Source of the DNA: Azolla caroliniana
Lineage: Eukaryota; Polypodiophyta
Direction of reading: 5' to 3'
Assembly (NCBI GenBank): GCA_043228905.1
Contig: JBHGNT010000001.1
Span: 3,472,001-3,536,000, forward strand
DNA length: 64,000 nucleotides
Below the pieces are notes generated by a model. That model was given only the letters and a program-made list of their open reading frames with translations, was not told the DNA's origin and searched no databases. The position numbers and the translations under genes were made by a program. Shown here piece after piece: positions 9,855 through 20,680 of the stretch. Each line of letters opens with the position of its first letter. Position 1 is the stretch's first letter.

Positions 9855-11639
9855 TTACCGACACCCAACCGCCTTGCCGGTCCCTTGTTGGCGCCGATCC
9901 GTCTTGCCGGCCCCGACCCGCCGACTCCATCCGATCCACCACGTCCACCGCGTTTCCCCGAACCGTCGGCTCCATCCAATCCGCCATGTCCGGCGCATGC
10001 ACCTTCTTCTTCGACCGGCCATCCTGAACACCGTTGCCGATCCGGTCTCCCTTCCTTCGCTCACCGCGCATGTCCTCCGGTTAGACCCCCGATTACTTCG
10101 ATTGCTCGTCGGGTGCCGCTCCTCGCGAATCGCGTGTGTTCCACCTCCGGCTCGACCTTCTCCTCGCCCCGAATACCTCGTACCGACTCCCTTCGTTCTG
10201 CACTCAGCTTCCGTAGGCACTTTCCGTGCGTCGTTGTCGTCCATCGAATGCGTGCTCGTTCTTCGGTCCTTACGTGACCCCATTACGCGCTCCTTGCCTC
10301 TCCTTTGCCCGTCGTGCTCTCTCACCGTAGAACGTACCGTCATCCCGACCTCCGTGTCGGTGTCCCTCGAGGCTCTCTTTACCGCCTCGCCTCGACTTGC
10401 GCCCTCTTGGCCCGCTTGGCCTTGTATGTCCTCCGGGAAGCCGCTGCGTTTTCTCTTCCCGGTGTGTACCCCGTTGTTCTCCGCGCACCATCCTTCGCTC
10501 TCGCCACCCATCCGCTGATCTCGGCACCTTACGGCTTCGTCTCTCGCCACGTGCTTGTCTCTCAAAGGCTCGACCGGTCCACCGTTGCCGGTCACTCGTT
10601 GCCGCTCTTCCGGGTGCATGCTTACTTCTTGGCCCTTCGCTGGCCGTAGTGCATGCTCCGTTTTACGCCGTAGTGCATACTTCGTATTACGCGCCTCATC
10701 TGTCGTAGACTCGACCTCCGCGTCGGTCTCTTCGTCCTTTCTTGCCGTAGCCCCTTTCGACTCCGGCTTGCCGTCTTGGCCGTGCTCATCCGTCTTCACG
10801 CACCGGGTACCCGTTCTAGTGGCCTCGTCAGTTCCGGTCTCCGACTCCTCGCCGCCAATCGTCGTGTCTCCGGTCTTATGTTGATCCGCAACCGCCGAAG
10901 TCTCAAGGATAGATGTGGAGGGCTCCTCTCGCTCTCGGTCTTCTGCCAAGCCGTAATCACCGTGCCCGGTTAGCTTCCTTCTCGCGCTCACCGGCTCCCA
11001 CCGGGTGTTGTAGCCCGTTCGCCTCGACCTCCAACCGTGCCAACTTTGCCTTCGCCCGGATCGGTCTCGGCCGATCGAGTTCCGGTTAGGTCGGCTCCCT
11101 TCCGTAATCGTAACCGGCCGGTAGATGTTTGTTCGAACAAATCCGACCTTGCCAGCTCTTCTTCGGTTCGGGCCCGGTTGACCAGACCCCGCTCCAATGT
11201 TCTTCCGCGTTGTCTTCCGGTCATGTCGGATTATCGACCGGTCCATCTTCCGGTCGGGTCGGTTCTCGACTCTCTCCTCTTTGCCGCTCCCGACCTCTCC
11301 GTCGGTCCTCTCGTATATGCCCGTTCCGGGCCTCGCGTCCTCATCTTCGTACGTGTTCGCTCCGGGCCACACCTCCTCACGGCCACCGCCCTTCTCTCCG
11401 GTCTTATGTTGGCATTCGAGCGCAATCGCCGTAGTCTCCGGTCTCAGTGTCGAGAGGTCTTGCCTCTGTCCGCTATGACCTTCCTCGTCGTCATTTCGAT
11501 CGTCCGCTTTGCCGCCGCCACCTTCCGTCTCTCCGGTCTCACGTGGGCTCTCGGGGCCGACTGCCGAAGTCTCTAGAATAGGTGTGGGAAAAGTCCCGAT
11601 ACCGTTACTCGCCGATGCCATGTTCGTAGCCACCTTCAT
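9855..11639 (-). CDS. A1 downstream ORF, repeat-rich, function unknown
   Basis: A 594-codon open frame directly after the A1 gag ORF (20-bp gap, different frame). The protein is hydrophilic, very rich in Arg, Gly, Glu, Asp and Thr, and has no recognisable catalytic motif. Its N-terminal part repeats the module found in the gag ORF tail: PxPxLETxAxGPxxxxRxT, then GGGGKA. The length may partly reflect GC-rich repeat composition, since the opposite strand also shows long open frames. It may be a gag extension or an untranslated spacer. I have no basis for a function. Confidence 0.4.
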   Translation of the reverse strand: MKVATNMASASNGIGTFPTPILETSAVGPESPRETGETEGGGGKADDRNDDEEGHSGQRQDLSTLRPETTAIALECQHKTGEKGGGREEVWPGANTYEDEDARPGTGIYERTDGEVGSGKEERVENRPDRKMDRSIIRHDRKTTRKNIGAGSGQPGPNRRRAGKVGFVRTNIYRPVTITEGSRPNRNSIGRDRSGRRQSWHGWRSRRTGYNTRWEPVSARRKLTGHGDYGLAEDREREEPSTSILETSAVADQHKTGDTTIGGEESETGTDEATRTGTRCVKTDEHGQDGKPESKGATARKDEETDAEVESTTDEARNTKYALRRKTEHALRPAKGQEVSMHPEERQRVTGNGGPVEPLRDKHVARDEAVRCRDQRMGGESEGWCAENNGVHTGKRKRSGFPEDIQGQAGQEGASRGEAVKRASRDTDTEVGMTVRSTVREHDGQRRGKERVMGSRKDRRTSTHSMDDNDARKVPTEAECRTKGVGTRYSGRGEGRAGGGTHAIREERHPTSNRSNRGSNRRTCAVSEGRETGSATVFRMAGRRRRCMRRTWRIGWSRRFGETRWTWWIGWSRRVGAGKTDRRQQGTGKAVGCR

Positions 11640-12030
11640 TCGGACGCCGTGGTCCGTGGCTATCTCTTCCTCGTTCTCTTCGTCGCCTGGTAGGCCGCCT
11701 TGCCGCCACCACCGCCCGTCGCTCTAGGTCTCACGCCGGCACTCGAGCCGGCCGCCGGAGCCTCTAGGACCGGTATGGGTAAGGACCCGGCACCGCCACT
11801 CGTTGTGTCAGTAGCCGCTTCCGTCCGGTCGTCGTTGTCCGCGACTACCCCATCTCCGATTCCGCAAACCTCGATTACGCTTGCCACCATCTCTCCCATG
11901 CCGTCGTCTCGGTTGCCCGCCTTGCCGCCGCCACCGTCCGTCACTCTAGGTCTCACACTGGCTCTCGGGCCGGATGCCAGAGTCTCTAGGACCGGTGTGT
12001 GTAAGGTCGCGGCACCGCCGCTTGTCCGCT
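10845..12030. repeat. Degenerate module repeated in A1 interior
   Basis: A block of roughly 90-110 bp recurs at about 10845, 11375, 11508, 11697 and 11920. On plus it reads GCCGCCACCG..., a TCTCTAGGTCTCAC-like stretch, GGCACTCGGGCCG-like, GCCGAAGTCTCTAGRA, CCGGTGTG. Spacing is irregular (130-530 bp). The same module is found at least eight times in A2 (about 46510, 52695, 52890, 53205, 53505, 53655, 53780, 54420). Confidence 0.75.
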
Positions 12031-12784
12031 CCTCACTCAATGTTTCGGGCCGCCATGTCCCGAATCCGTAGTTACCGGCCTCCATGGCCGTCCCTTCACC
12101 GCAAGGCAAGAGGGTCGCTTGCTCCGCACCCTCTCCTATCTCGCCGTCGTACACTCTCCCGGCCTCCGTATAGGCCCCGTCTTCTACGTCTAGGGAGGCT
12201 TCTTCCTCCGCATCCTCCAATCGCCTCCGGCCCGTCTCCATAACAAGCCCTTCTTCGGCTCCGATTTTCGCCTTCACAAGCTCGCATGCCTCTCGTATTA
12301 GCGCTTCTAGGTTGAGCTCCTCCGAACCGTTTTGCGTTGACCTCTTTTCCGGCGGTAGTGCGTACTCACTCGCCGCTCTCTCTTCTCTGCCGCTCGCGGG
12401 CCACGTTGTTGCCGACCGCTCCCCATCGGGTTGCCGGCATACCCACTCCGGTTTTGCGTATCCGCACGCTTCCAATAGGGCTACCTCCAAGGACACCCAC
12501 GACTCGTGAGCTTCTCGTAGCTCCTTGACCTCCTTGTGCACCGATGCGGCCGCCACTCGAGGAAAATAATCTAGCCGCATCTCCTCGTCCACGCCCCCTT
12601 TCGCCATCTCGGCCTCGCACGCTTCCAAGAACCTCGGGACATCGTCCCCGTTGAATCGGCCGACTCGATCGACCACCCTTTTGACGACTTGTTGAGCCGC
12701 ATCTCGCTTCGCCATCTTCCGTCCGGCTTCCATCACGATTTTTGCCATCATCTCCTCGAAGTCCAAGTCTTCTTCCATCTCCAT
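11660..12784 (-). CDS. gag: A1 gag-like protein
   Basis: A 374-codon intact ORF starting about 20 bp past the primer site (ATG at 12784, MEMEEDLDF...). Residues 1-120 align by eye with the gag of element C: RVGRFNGDDVPRFLEACEAE against TIGRFSGKDATKYLASYGAE, and YFPRVAAASVHKEVKELREA against GFPRVAMASIHAEVLEVRAE. The middle capsid block seen in C and A2 (LLFV.S.D...) is missing, so the gag is internally shortened. The C-terminal third is acidic and holds two copies of the LETxAxGP...GGGGKA module. No zinc knuckle is seen. It presumably forms the particle that packages A-type RNA, with polymerase and integrase from a relative; that is an inference from family knowledge. Confidence 0.75.
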   Translation of the reverse strand: MEMEEDLDFEEMMAKIVMEAGRKMAKRDAAQQVVKRVVDRVGRFNGDDVPRFLEACEAEMAKGGVDEEMRLDYFPRVAAASVHKEVKELREAHESWVSLEVALLEACGYAKPEWVCRQPDGERSATTWPASGREERAASEYALPPEKRSTQNGSEELNLEALIREACELVKAKIGAEEGLVMETGRRRLEDAEEEASLDVEDGAYTEAGRVYDGEIGEGAEQATLLPCGEGTAMEAGNYGFGTWRPETLSEERTSGGAATLHTPVLETLASGPRASVRPRVTDGGGGKAGNRDDGMGEMVASVIEVCGIGDGVVADNDDRTEAATDTTSGGAGSLPIPVLEAPAAGSSAGVRPRATGGGGGKAAYQATKRTRKR

Positions 12785-12821
12785 GCTCCCTTGCCGCCCT
12801 TCACGTCGGGTTCACCAAAGA

Positions 12822-13363
12822 TGTCGCGTTGTTACGCGCGTGCGTGTAGAAGGGGCAGGACCGCGGGGGTCTTGGACTAGGGAGTGGAGGAGAAAGAATA
12901 GGACATAATATGGAGGCTTAGCTCAAGAGGAGAAGAGGAAAGAATAAGATCACGACATCGAAGGAGGGATCGGCGGAGGCAAGATGCTCAACAAGTTATA
13001 TTAAAACAACGAATGGTTACAACAATGGTGGCCGCCATGGCCGCACCAAAATGACTATCCGAAAACCCTAAAGGGAAACCCAAGAAGAAAACCCTAACCG
13101 AAACCCTAACCCTAAAACGAAATGGGAAGAGGGAGAACCCTAGACTAAGTGGTATACCTTACTCGCACAAAATAGGCAACCCCTTCATAAGTGACCCCTC
13201 CCTTCCTTTTATAGCCCAAGGAGGGAGGGACCTTACAATGTGGGACAAAATTTTCCCCTCTCTTTCTATACACCATATCCTAGTATACATGTGCACATGT
13301 TGCACACCACCGACTTGCCCCTTCCACCCCGGTTTCCGCCTATGGACGAAAATCTTCACGACA
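12822..13363 (-). repeat. A1 5' LTR
   Basis: 542 bp, same length as and apparently identical to 9220-9761. It is followed in minus sense by the primer site. Confidence 0.95.
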
Positions 13364-16300
13364 CCGAGCTCTCCGATGAAGTCCTTCATCCATAATATTT
13401 CCTTGCCTGCTTCTACAGCCGCCATGTACTCTGCCTCTGTGGTTGACAATGCAACCGTCTTCTGCAGCCTCGACTGCCACGAAATAGCTCCCCCTGCATA
13501 TGTCATCACATACCCGGATGTAGACCGGCTGGTATCCACATCAGCCGACATGTCCGAATTGGTGAAACCGTCTAGTTGAGGTTTCCCGGAGCCGAATCGG
13601 AGACACATATTTGAAGTGCCCTTCAAATACCGGAACATCCATTTGACCGCGTTCCAATGCTCCTTGCCGGGATTACTCATGAACCGGCTCACCACTCCGA
13701 CTGCGTATCCAATGTCCGGTCGGGTACAAACCATTGCGTACATCAAGCTCCCGACGGCAGAGGCATATGGAATCTTCATCATATCTGCCTTCTCTCCTTT
13801 TGTCTTCGGGCTTTGCTTGCCGGACAACTTGCAGTTTGCCGGAAGTGTCGATCCGACCGATTTTGCATCTGACATGTTGAACCGGTGAAGCACCTTTGTC
13901 ACATACTTCTCCTGTGACAGCCATAATTGCTTCACTGATCGGTCCCGAATGATGTGCATCCCCAACATCTGTCTTGCCGGACCCAAGTCTTTCATTGAGA
14001 AGGTCCGGTTGAGAGCCTTCTTCAGCATCCGTATTTTGCCTTGGTCTCGTCCGACGATCAACATGTCATCCACGTACAGGAGAAGTATCAGGAAGTCCCC
14101 TCCTTCGAACTTCTTCACGAACACGCAGTGATCAGCCTGCGTCTTATGGTACCCTTGATCGGTCATGAAGGAGTCGAACTTCCGGTACCATTGCCGGGGA
14201 GCCTGCTTTAGTCCGTACTGGCTCTTCTTCAACCGGCATACCAGGTGCTCCTTCCCTTTCTCCACAAATCCTTCCGGTTGCTGCATGTAGATTTCCTCTT
14301 CGAGGTCGCTGTGAAGGAATGCCATCTTCACGTCCAGTTGCTCTACCCCGAGATCCATGCTTGCTGCTATACTCAGCACCGTCCGGATGGAGGTCATCTT
14401 TACTACCGGGGCGAATATTTCGTCGAAGTCCACGCCCTTCTTCTGCTGGAACCCCTTCACCACGATCCTGGTTTTGTATCTCGGGGGGTTGCCGGCATCT
14501 CCCGGTTTCAACTTGAACACCCACTTGTTTCGGAGTGCCCGCTTTCCTTTCGGCAGCTCCACCAATTCGTACGTATGGTTCTCATGCATGGAATCCATCT
14601 CATCCTGCATGGCACTTAACCATTTTCGGCTGTGGGTGTCTTCCTTCGTTTCTTCGAAGCTTTCCGGCTCCCCCTCATCGGTTAGCAGGACATGCTCTGC
14701 ATCCGGAAATCTCCGGGGCGCCCTTCTCTCTCTGAGAGGATATCTACGTCTTCGGGCTTCGGTAACCGGTTCCTCCATTTGCTCTTCATCCGAATCCGAT
14801 TCGGGGTCTTGACCGGTTCCGGTCTCAGCTTCCTCTACTTCTTCTTCTGCCGGTTCGGTATCCTCACCGTAACCGGCTGGTTCCTCGAGTGCTAACCGGT
14901 CTCTTGCCGGTTGGGTCTGCTCATTGTAGAGTCTATCCTTACCGGTCGACTCGGAGTTCATTATCTTCTTCTCCGACTCCCAGTCGGCGAGCGTCTTGTC
15001 CTCCATGAAGATAATATCTCGACTCCGGAATACCTTCTTGTCGACCGGGTCCCACACTCGGTAGCCGAACTCATCGTCACCGTAACCGAGGAATATGCAT
15101 GGCCGGGTCTTTGGATCTAACTTTCCTCTCCGGTCCTTTGCTACATGCACGTACGCGAGACACCCGAACACTCTCAGATGCCGGTAGGACACATCCTTAC
15201 TGGTCCATACTCTCTGTGGCGTGTCTCCGTCCAAGGGTACTGAGGGTGATCTGTTTATCACATATGTCGCCGTCGACAGTGCCTCAGCCCAAAACTTCTT
15301 GGGTAGTTTTGCATGCGCTAGCATACTCCGGACCCTCTCCATTATGGTCCGGTTCATCCTCTCGGCCAGTCCGTTTAGTTCCGGCGTCTTCGGCACGGTA
15401 AATTCGAGTCGGATTCCCTTCGAGCGGCAGTACTCCTCGAACTGCCCCCGGTACTCTCCTCCGTTATCTGCTCGAACCGCCTTCAGCTTCCGACCGGTCT
15501 CTCTTTCCACTCTTGCGTGGAGCTCTTTGAAGACTGATAACACCTGATCCTTCGTCTTCAGCGGTGTGGCCCACAGCTTCCGACTGTGGTCATCTATGAA
15601 CGTCACGAAGTACTGCGCTCCGGCATGTGACTTCGTGTCTACTTGACAAACATCCGTATGCACCAACTCCAGTGGTGCATTACGTCTCATCGGTGGCCTT
15701 GGTCGGAAGGAGGTCCGGTTCTGCTTACCGGCCAGACAATCAATGCATTTCTCTAAGTGCACGTTCTTCACTGGAATGAGGTTGTCGTCTCCAAGCCTCT
15801 TCATCCCCTTCTCACTCATGTGACATAGCCTCTTGTGCCACAGCTCACCGGCAGTGTCGGAAGCCACGTTCACTTCTTCCGGACATAACCAGGCATTCAT
15901 CAGGTACAATGTGTTTACCTTCCGGGCCCGAGCCACAATCAAGCTCCCTTTGCTGAACTTCATGACACCATTCCGGATGCTACCCGTGTAGCCTTCATCA
16001 TCTAGCCGACCGACTGATATCAGGTTCAGACGAACTTCCGGAACGTGTCGGACATCCTTCAACAGCAACTTGCATCCGGTTAGTGTTGTCAGCCACACGT
16101 CTCCTATGCCGACAATTCGGCATGTTCCTTCATTCCCCATCCGGATACAGCCGTGATCACCGGCTGAGTAGGATGAGAAGCATTTCCGGTCCGGGGTAAG
16201 GTGGAACGACGCTCCGGAGTCTACCACCCAGGTCATCTCGTCGCCGGCATGGTTTATCTCACTCTCCTCGGTGATGAGCATCAAATCCTCTTCACTTGCC

Positions 16301-17160
16301 GCAATTGCCGTCGTTCCCTTCCGGTCCGGCCCCCTCCGGTCTTTACCATTCCGGTCAGTCCCGTTCTGGTTCGGGGTTTGCTTCGAATCGGTACCGTCGG
16401 TTTCCTTGTCTTTACGGAAATGCCGACAGTTCTTTTGGAAGTGTTCCGGCTTGCCGCAATAGGAGCAAGTAGGCCTCCCCCTTGACTTTGACCGTGTCCC
16501 CGACTTCTCCCGGTTCTGGGGATTACGGTTTCTATGTCTTCCGCGTTCCGATTCGGTAAGGAGCGCTTTGGAGTCGGAGCTCGTATCTTTGTCTTTCCGA
16601 CGAGCCTCCTCATCTAGCAAGCTCGACTTTACTCTTGCTAGGGATAACCGTTTTCCTTCCGGCCCGGCGTTGCCCAAAGTGACAACCAACGTCTCCCAGC
16701 TATCCGGGAGGGAACCGAGCAGGAGTAGCGCTAGGACCTCATCGGCAAGAGGTACTTCCAATGACGTTGCCTGGTGGATCAGCCCCTGGAAGGCATTCAT
16801 ATGCTCCGCCATGCTGGAGCCATCTTGGTACCGGAGTCTTACTAGCTTCCGGAATACCGACACCTGATTGACAGCATTTTTGTTCTGGAACATTATGCCG
16901 ATCTTCTCCCAGAGCTCATGAGCCTTGCTCTCTTCATTGAAGTTGTTGTACAGGCTCATGTCGATGAAGCACCGTATGTATGCCGTTGTCTTCATGTGCA
17001 TCACCTCCCATATCGCGGCGTCGATTTTGTCCGGTCTCTTGTCCCCGAACTGAACCGGCAGCCAGAGGTCTTTAACCACGAGCATGTCCCTCATCTTCGA
17101 CTTCCACACTGAATAGTTGGAGCCGGTGAGCTTGAACATGCCGCCAAACGATTCGTCCAT
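13364..17160 (-). pseudogene. gag-pol: Copia-1 gag-pol polyprotein, interrupted by A1
   Basis: An open frame of about 1265 codons from ATG at 17160 (MDESFGGMFKLTG). Order: copia gag; zinc knuckle CSYCGKPEHFQKNC near residue 230; protease WVVDSGASFH near 310; pre-integrase and integrase core (VHTDVCQ, FIDDHSR, ADNGGEYRG, ELNGLAERMNR) near 500-600; RT with YVDDM near 1035; RNase H. No internal stop is seen, so the gene was intact until A1 landed in the RNase H region. Past 13364 the frame reads into the A1 LTR for about 68 codons, giving a chimeric tail. The upstream in-frame extension to 17373 runs into primer site and LTR and is not coding. The last 89 codons are at 8951-9219. Confidence 0.95.
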
Positions 17161-17176
17161 TTTCTGTGTCGATTTC

Positions 17177-17188
17177 GCTCTGATACCA
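17177..17188 (-). other. Copia-1 primer binding site
   Basis: The minus strand reads TGGTATCAGAGC, complementary to the 3' end of plant initiator Met tRNA, two bases inside the 5' LTR end. Confidence 0.95.
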
Positions 17189-17190
17189 AT

Positions 17191-17877
17191 TGTTGAGAAC
17201 TCGACGTTCCTTATGTCCGACGCTCGGCCACAACCGAGATTCTTTTCATACACAGAAAAAAAAACAGGTAATGAAACGCGACACAAAGGAGAGAAATGGT
17301 ACACAGGAGGTTTACGTGGAAAACCCCAAAATAAGGGAAAAACCACGGCAGCCCACAGGCTGCAAACTGTCACTATGTAGGAATATCATACAACAATGAG
17401 TTCACTGAGGCAACGACCTCGTGCTCTCAGATCTTCGTCACAGGCGGCGGTTACAACAGAGGCAACGACCTCGTCTCTCTCTCTCTCTCTCTGTACAGTT
17501 ACGCGCTCTCTCTTCTTCTTGCACCAACAAGGAAGAATAACAACAACAAAAACGACACACACTAAAAGTTTGCCCTAAGTCATATTTATACTAATATGAC
17601 TTTTCGGCTATTTACAAATGTAGCCTCGATGGGCTCTCAGAAACATATTTACGAATATGTCTCTTCCTCCGGTTCATACCGGGCCTACACCATCCGGCTC
17701 TCCGCAGTCGGGTACTCCCCATCCGGTTCATACCGAGCCTACACCATCCGGCTCTCCGCAGTCGGGTACTCCCCATCCGGTTCATACCGATTCGGCCTCG
17801 GCCTGTCGGCCTCGGCCGAGTTTGTTTGTCGGCATTGTTATTCTCCCTTCCCATCCGGAGGGACCTGTCTCCCAACA
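17191..17877 (-). repeat. Copia-1 5' LTR
   Basis: 687 bp, TGTTG...CAACA, followed by the target duplication TGCGA at 17878-17882. Differs from the 3' LTR by a few substitutions and short CT-run and A-run length changes. Confidence 0.95.
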
Positions 17878-17882
17878 TGCGA

Positions 17883-18772
17883 AACATCTACAACAAAGTC
17901 GTCTTTTTGGCCAAAAGTGCTAGAAATCTTTGACAAAACCGAATAAGATGAGATCCAGAGCACCGTGGAAGGTATTCGAGAAGCTACAAGATGGGAGTGC
18001 CCCGTAGATAAAAATAGCATATACACCTTATGTCAATTACGCGAGGTGTATGTAGAGGAGAAGCGAGGATGCACGGATGATGCGGTAAGACCATCGAAGA
18101 CACCAGAGAGCTGAAATTCCAAAGGGAAAGGAAAAGGAAAAATGACTCCGGCATTCAAACTCGCCTCGGACATTGAACAACAAACGGACCTAAAGAAGGT
18201 GTTTGAAGAGAGGATCGTTGATAGTCGGCTGGAATTTTCTCTCTAGGAATTGCTTGGAATAGCAAAGAAAGAGTTCCACGATCTCCTCGTGGATCTCGTG
18301 AAAAGAAAGAGGCAAGTTACGGTGGAATCAAATGCTCCAAGGGTGAATGCGAATACCGTTGTAATGAACGAGACGGAAGTGGAGGATGAGATTCCAAACT
18401 CTCACTACACAAAGCCATACTAGGCCTGAGCAACTACGGAGACTCCGGTCCGAATTGGAAACATTAAAGAGCCTATAGTTGTGTTGATTGATTATGGATC
18501 AAAGATCAATCTGATGTCCAAGGAGTTCTATCAGAAGGGGACGTTGGCCTATAAACACTAATCATGGATGGAAGATTCGGGTAACCACTAAAGCAACGGA
18601 AGACTTATTTGCGGTTTGTCCGGATGTGACGGTGAAGATCGGAGATGTGGAGATTGACCAAAATTTCTTCATGCAAGATGAGATCTCACATTCCGTAATA
18701 CTCGGGAAACCTTTTATCCCGACTTCACGGATGGAAACAAAGGTGCTTGATGGTGGAGCGGCTTTTGTACAG
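17883..18772 (+). pseudogene. Element E gag C-terminus and protease relic
   Basis: This continues E gag after the Copia-1 target duplication. From about 18140 the translation aligns with element C at 31500-32070: TDLKKVFEERIVDSRLEFSL against TDLRKVLEERILDSKVELSL, then LLGIAKKEFHDLLVDLVKRK. The protease-like domain has LIDYGSKINLMS at about 18484-18516, where the usual D-[ST]-G triad is D-Y-G. Further on comes FFMQDEISHSVILGKPFI, parallel to C. Several stops and a frameshift near 18560 are present. The relic ends at 18772 (GAAFVQ) where LTR B begins, and continues at 37841. Confidence 0.85.
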
Positions 18773-20023
18773 TGTCGTGGTATTCCGCGGGGATGTGTCG
18801 AAATGGGGTAGGACCACGGGGGTCTCTGACCAAGGAGCCGGTGGGAGTGGAAAGGACTAGGTTGGGGTCCGGATGGCTTAGCCGGATCAGTTTCCGGATG
18901 TGTGCCCAATCCGGAACGTTTCCCGGATACTGGTCGGTTGGCGCATATACTGGCCGGTTGGCGCATAGACCAAAGGAATGAACTAATTCAGACAGGATGC
19001 TAGACAACAACGATACAACAACGATGAGCCCACGGGCACACAAGCACGGGCGCGCACCCAACCGAAACAAGAAGAAACAACACAGTAATGCTCGTACAGA
19101 AGAGTAGACTCGGCAAAATACTAATGATTATCCCCGCACCAACATAAATGTGGTACCTAAAAAAGGGCGGTTTGTGCCCGTAAGTGACGACGACAAAAGA
19201 TGGTGACGGTTTCGACGATGAAGAAGGTAAAATGTAGCCTGTCTACAAGTTGCATGATGGAACGTGGTGCGAGTCTCATCATATCCTAGAGGTCATCCTG
19301 TGCATGTATCTCACTTGTACCATTCGGTACACCCTCTGATGGACTATGTACTGCTAATAAAACATGACTTCGTGTGAGTTGTAGCCTTCGGGCGAGCCAA
19401 AAGATAAAAAAATCCTAAAGTAGTATAAACAAATAAGAAAACAAAATAAAAAAAAATACTAACGATTATCATAAGAGAAGAAATTACAACCAGATTCAGC
19501 CGGTAAACTGAGCTTCGAGCTCCTCACACACACGCACACACAGAGTAGCAAGCCTCGGATCGGGTGCACATGGGCTACCAATGCGAAATGGAGGTCTCAC
19601 ATCACGACGACATAAATAGAGATGGGGAAGGCCAAAGTCTGCAGAGCTTGGTTCGACAGCACTTCGCCCTCCCAAAACGTGGATGTCCAAACATGCTCAA
19701 GCCTCTCCTTTTATAGCAAAGGGGAGACTGTTACATCGCGATCAGTAATAGAGATTCTCCCCGATTTCTTCACCTCAAATCCTCGTATCCTCTATATATG
19801 TGTGGGACTTAAAGTACCGAAACGAATCACACCTACCTAGAATTCGTCAACACTTAACTAATACTAACTTATTTGACATATTTCGGGTGCATCAATGCAC
19901 CTCCCCCCCGTTCACGGGCATCCAACTCCACACCTGCCTATAATTCGTCAACGCTTAACTAAGACATATTTCAGGTGCATCAATGCACCTCCCCGTTCAT
20001 TTCACTCACATCCGGCCCCTTTC

Positions 20024-20455
20024 TATCATGATATGGCAAGATTCGAACTCACGACCTTATATTATGGGTCGAGCCCTCGCCACTAGACTATACATTGTAA
20101 TACGAAGGATAATATTTTCATTTTTGTTTTAGAGATTTCTTTATCGTCTTGGACAACGTCGCCGACTATGAAGAAGCTTATTGTTGATTGGAAAACTTCC
20201 CGATCCATTCATTCAATATTTCTATTTCTAGAAGATAGATTGCCAAAATCCAACAATATTTTTTATTTCACTATAGAAAATTGATGTATATTCCAGATTT
20301 CTCTGGAACATTCTAGAAACTTCCGGAGTACTCTTCAAAGCACTATATAAGGAGGCACAAGGCATTATTTCGAACCAAATCGGTTCAACGCCAGTCTTAA
20401 GCCTTCCAGCTACTACTATATATTCTCTTCACATAATATATATCGTTTGTTATCA

Positions 20456-20497
<42 letters not shown>

Positions 20498-20582
20498 TCT
20501 CGCGAGAGTTCTACACCTCTCTTAGTACTAATCCTCATCTTTTAGTACTAATTACTTCTCTATCTTAGTATTGTTCTTGACA
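20024..20582 (+). repeat. F 5' LTR
   Basis: 559 bp. Relative to the 3' LTR it has about 120 extra bases (roughly 20145-20270) and a long CT microsatellite at 20461-20494. A TATA-like ACTATATAAGG lies near 20341. Confidence 0.9.
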
Positions 20583-20680
20583 ATTTGAACCGATTTTGGG
20601 TCTCCTTCCTCCTCTTCCTTTTATCTTCTTACTTCTCCCTCCCTTCATACTAATCTCTTATTCCTCTTTTCTCTCATACT

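Larger units (their letters stand above)
9220..13363 (-). mobile_element. A1, gag-only LTR retrotransposon, TSD CCGA
   Basis: A 4144-bp element with 542-bp LTRs (9220-9761, 12822-13363) that I cannot tell apart by eye. TSD CCGA lies at 9216-9219 and 13364-13367. LTR ends are TGTCG...CGACA. On the minus strand the primer site is TTGGTGAACCCGACGTGA (about 12802-12819), the same as in element C, and a purine tract GGTGGGGGTGGA (minus sense) abuts the 3' LTR. Coding capacity is a gag-like ORF and a repeat-rich ORF; there is no protease, RT, RNase H or integrase. This fits the class of non-autonomous elements with terminal repeats and a gag domain. Identical LTRs indicate very recent movement with enzymes supplied in trans. 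Confidence 0.93.
8253..17877 (-). mobile_element. Copia-1, Ty1/copia element with TSD TGCGA
   Basis: A complete 9.6-kb element in minus orientation: LTRs at 8253-8940 (3') and 17191-17877 (5'), both TGTTG...CAACA. The 5-bp TSD TGCGA lies at 8248-8252 and 17878-17882. The primer site is at 17177-17188 and a purine tract GAAGGGGGAGTT (minus) abuts the 3' LTR. The LTRs differ at roughly a dozen places by eye, so insertion is fairly recent. About 4.1 kb of its length is the nested element A1. It sits inside E gag. Confidence 0.97.

Noticed and set aside
9874-12528. Long plus-strand ORFs in A1 (e.g. 9874-10518, 11037-11576)
   Set aside because: They lie antisense to the element in GC-rich repeats, carry no motif, and the LTR, primer site and gag all point to the minus strand.
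9216-13367. 5-bp target duplication ACCGA for A1
   Set aside because: It would require the LTR to end in GAC instead of the CA needed by integrase. Solo LTR G, where the preceding base differs, shows the duplication is 4 bp.
13159-17373. A single 1404-residue protein
   Set aside because: The true polyprotein starts at 17160. The upstream part is primer site and LTR, and the last ~68 residues are read from the A1 LTR after the insertion point at 13363.
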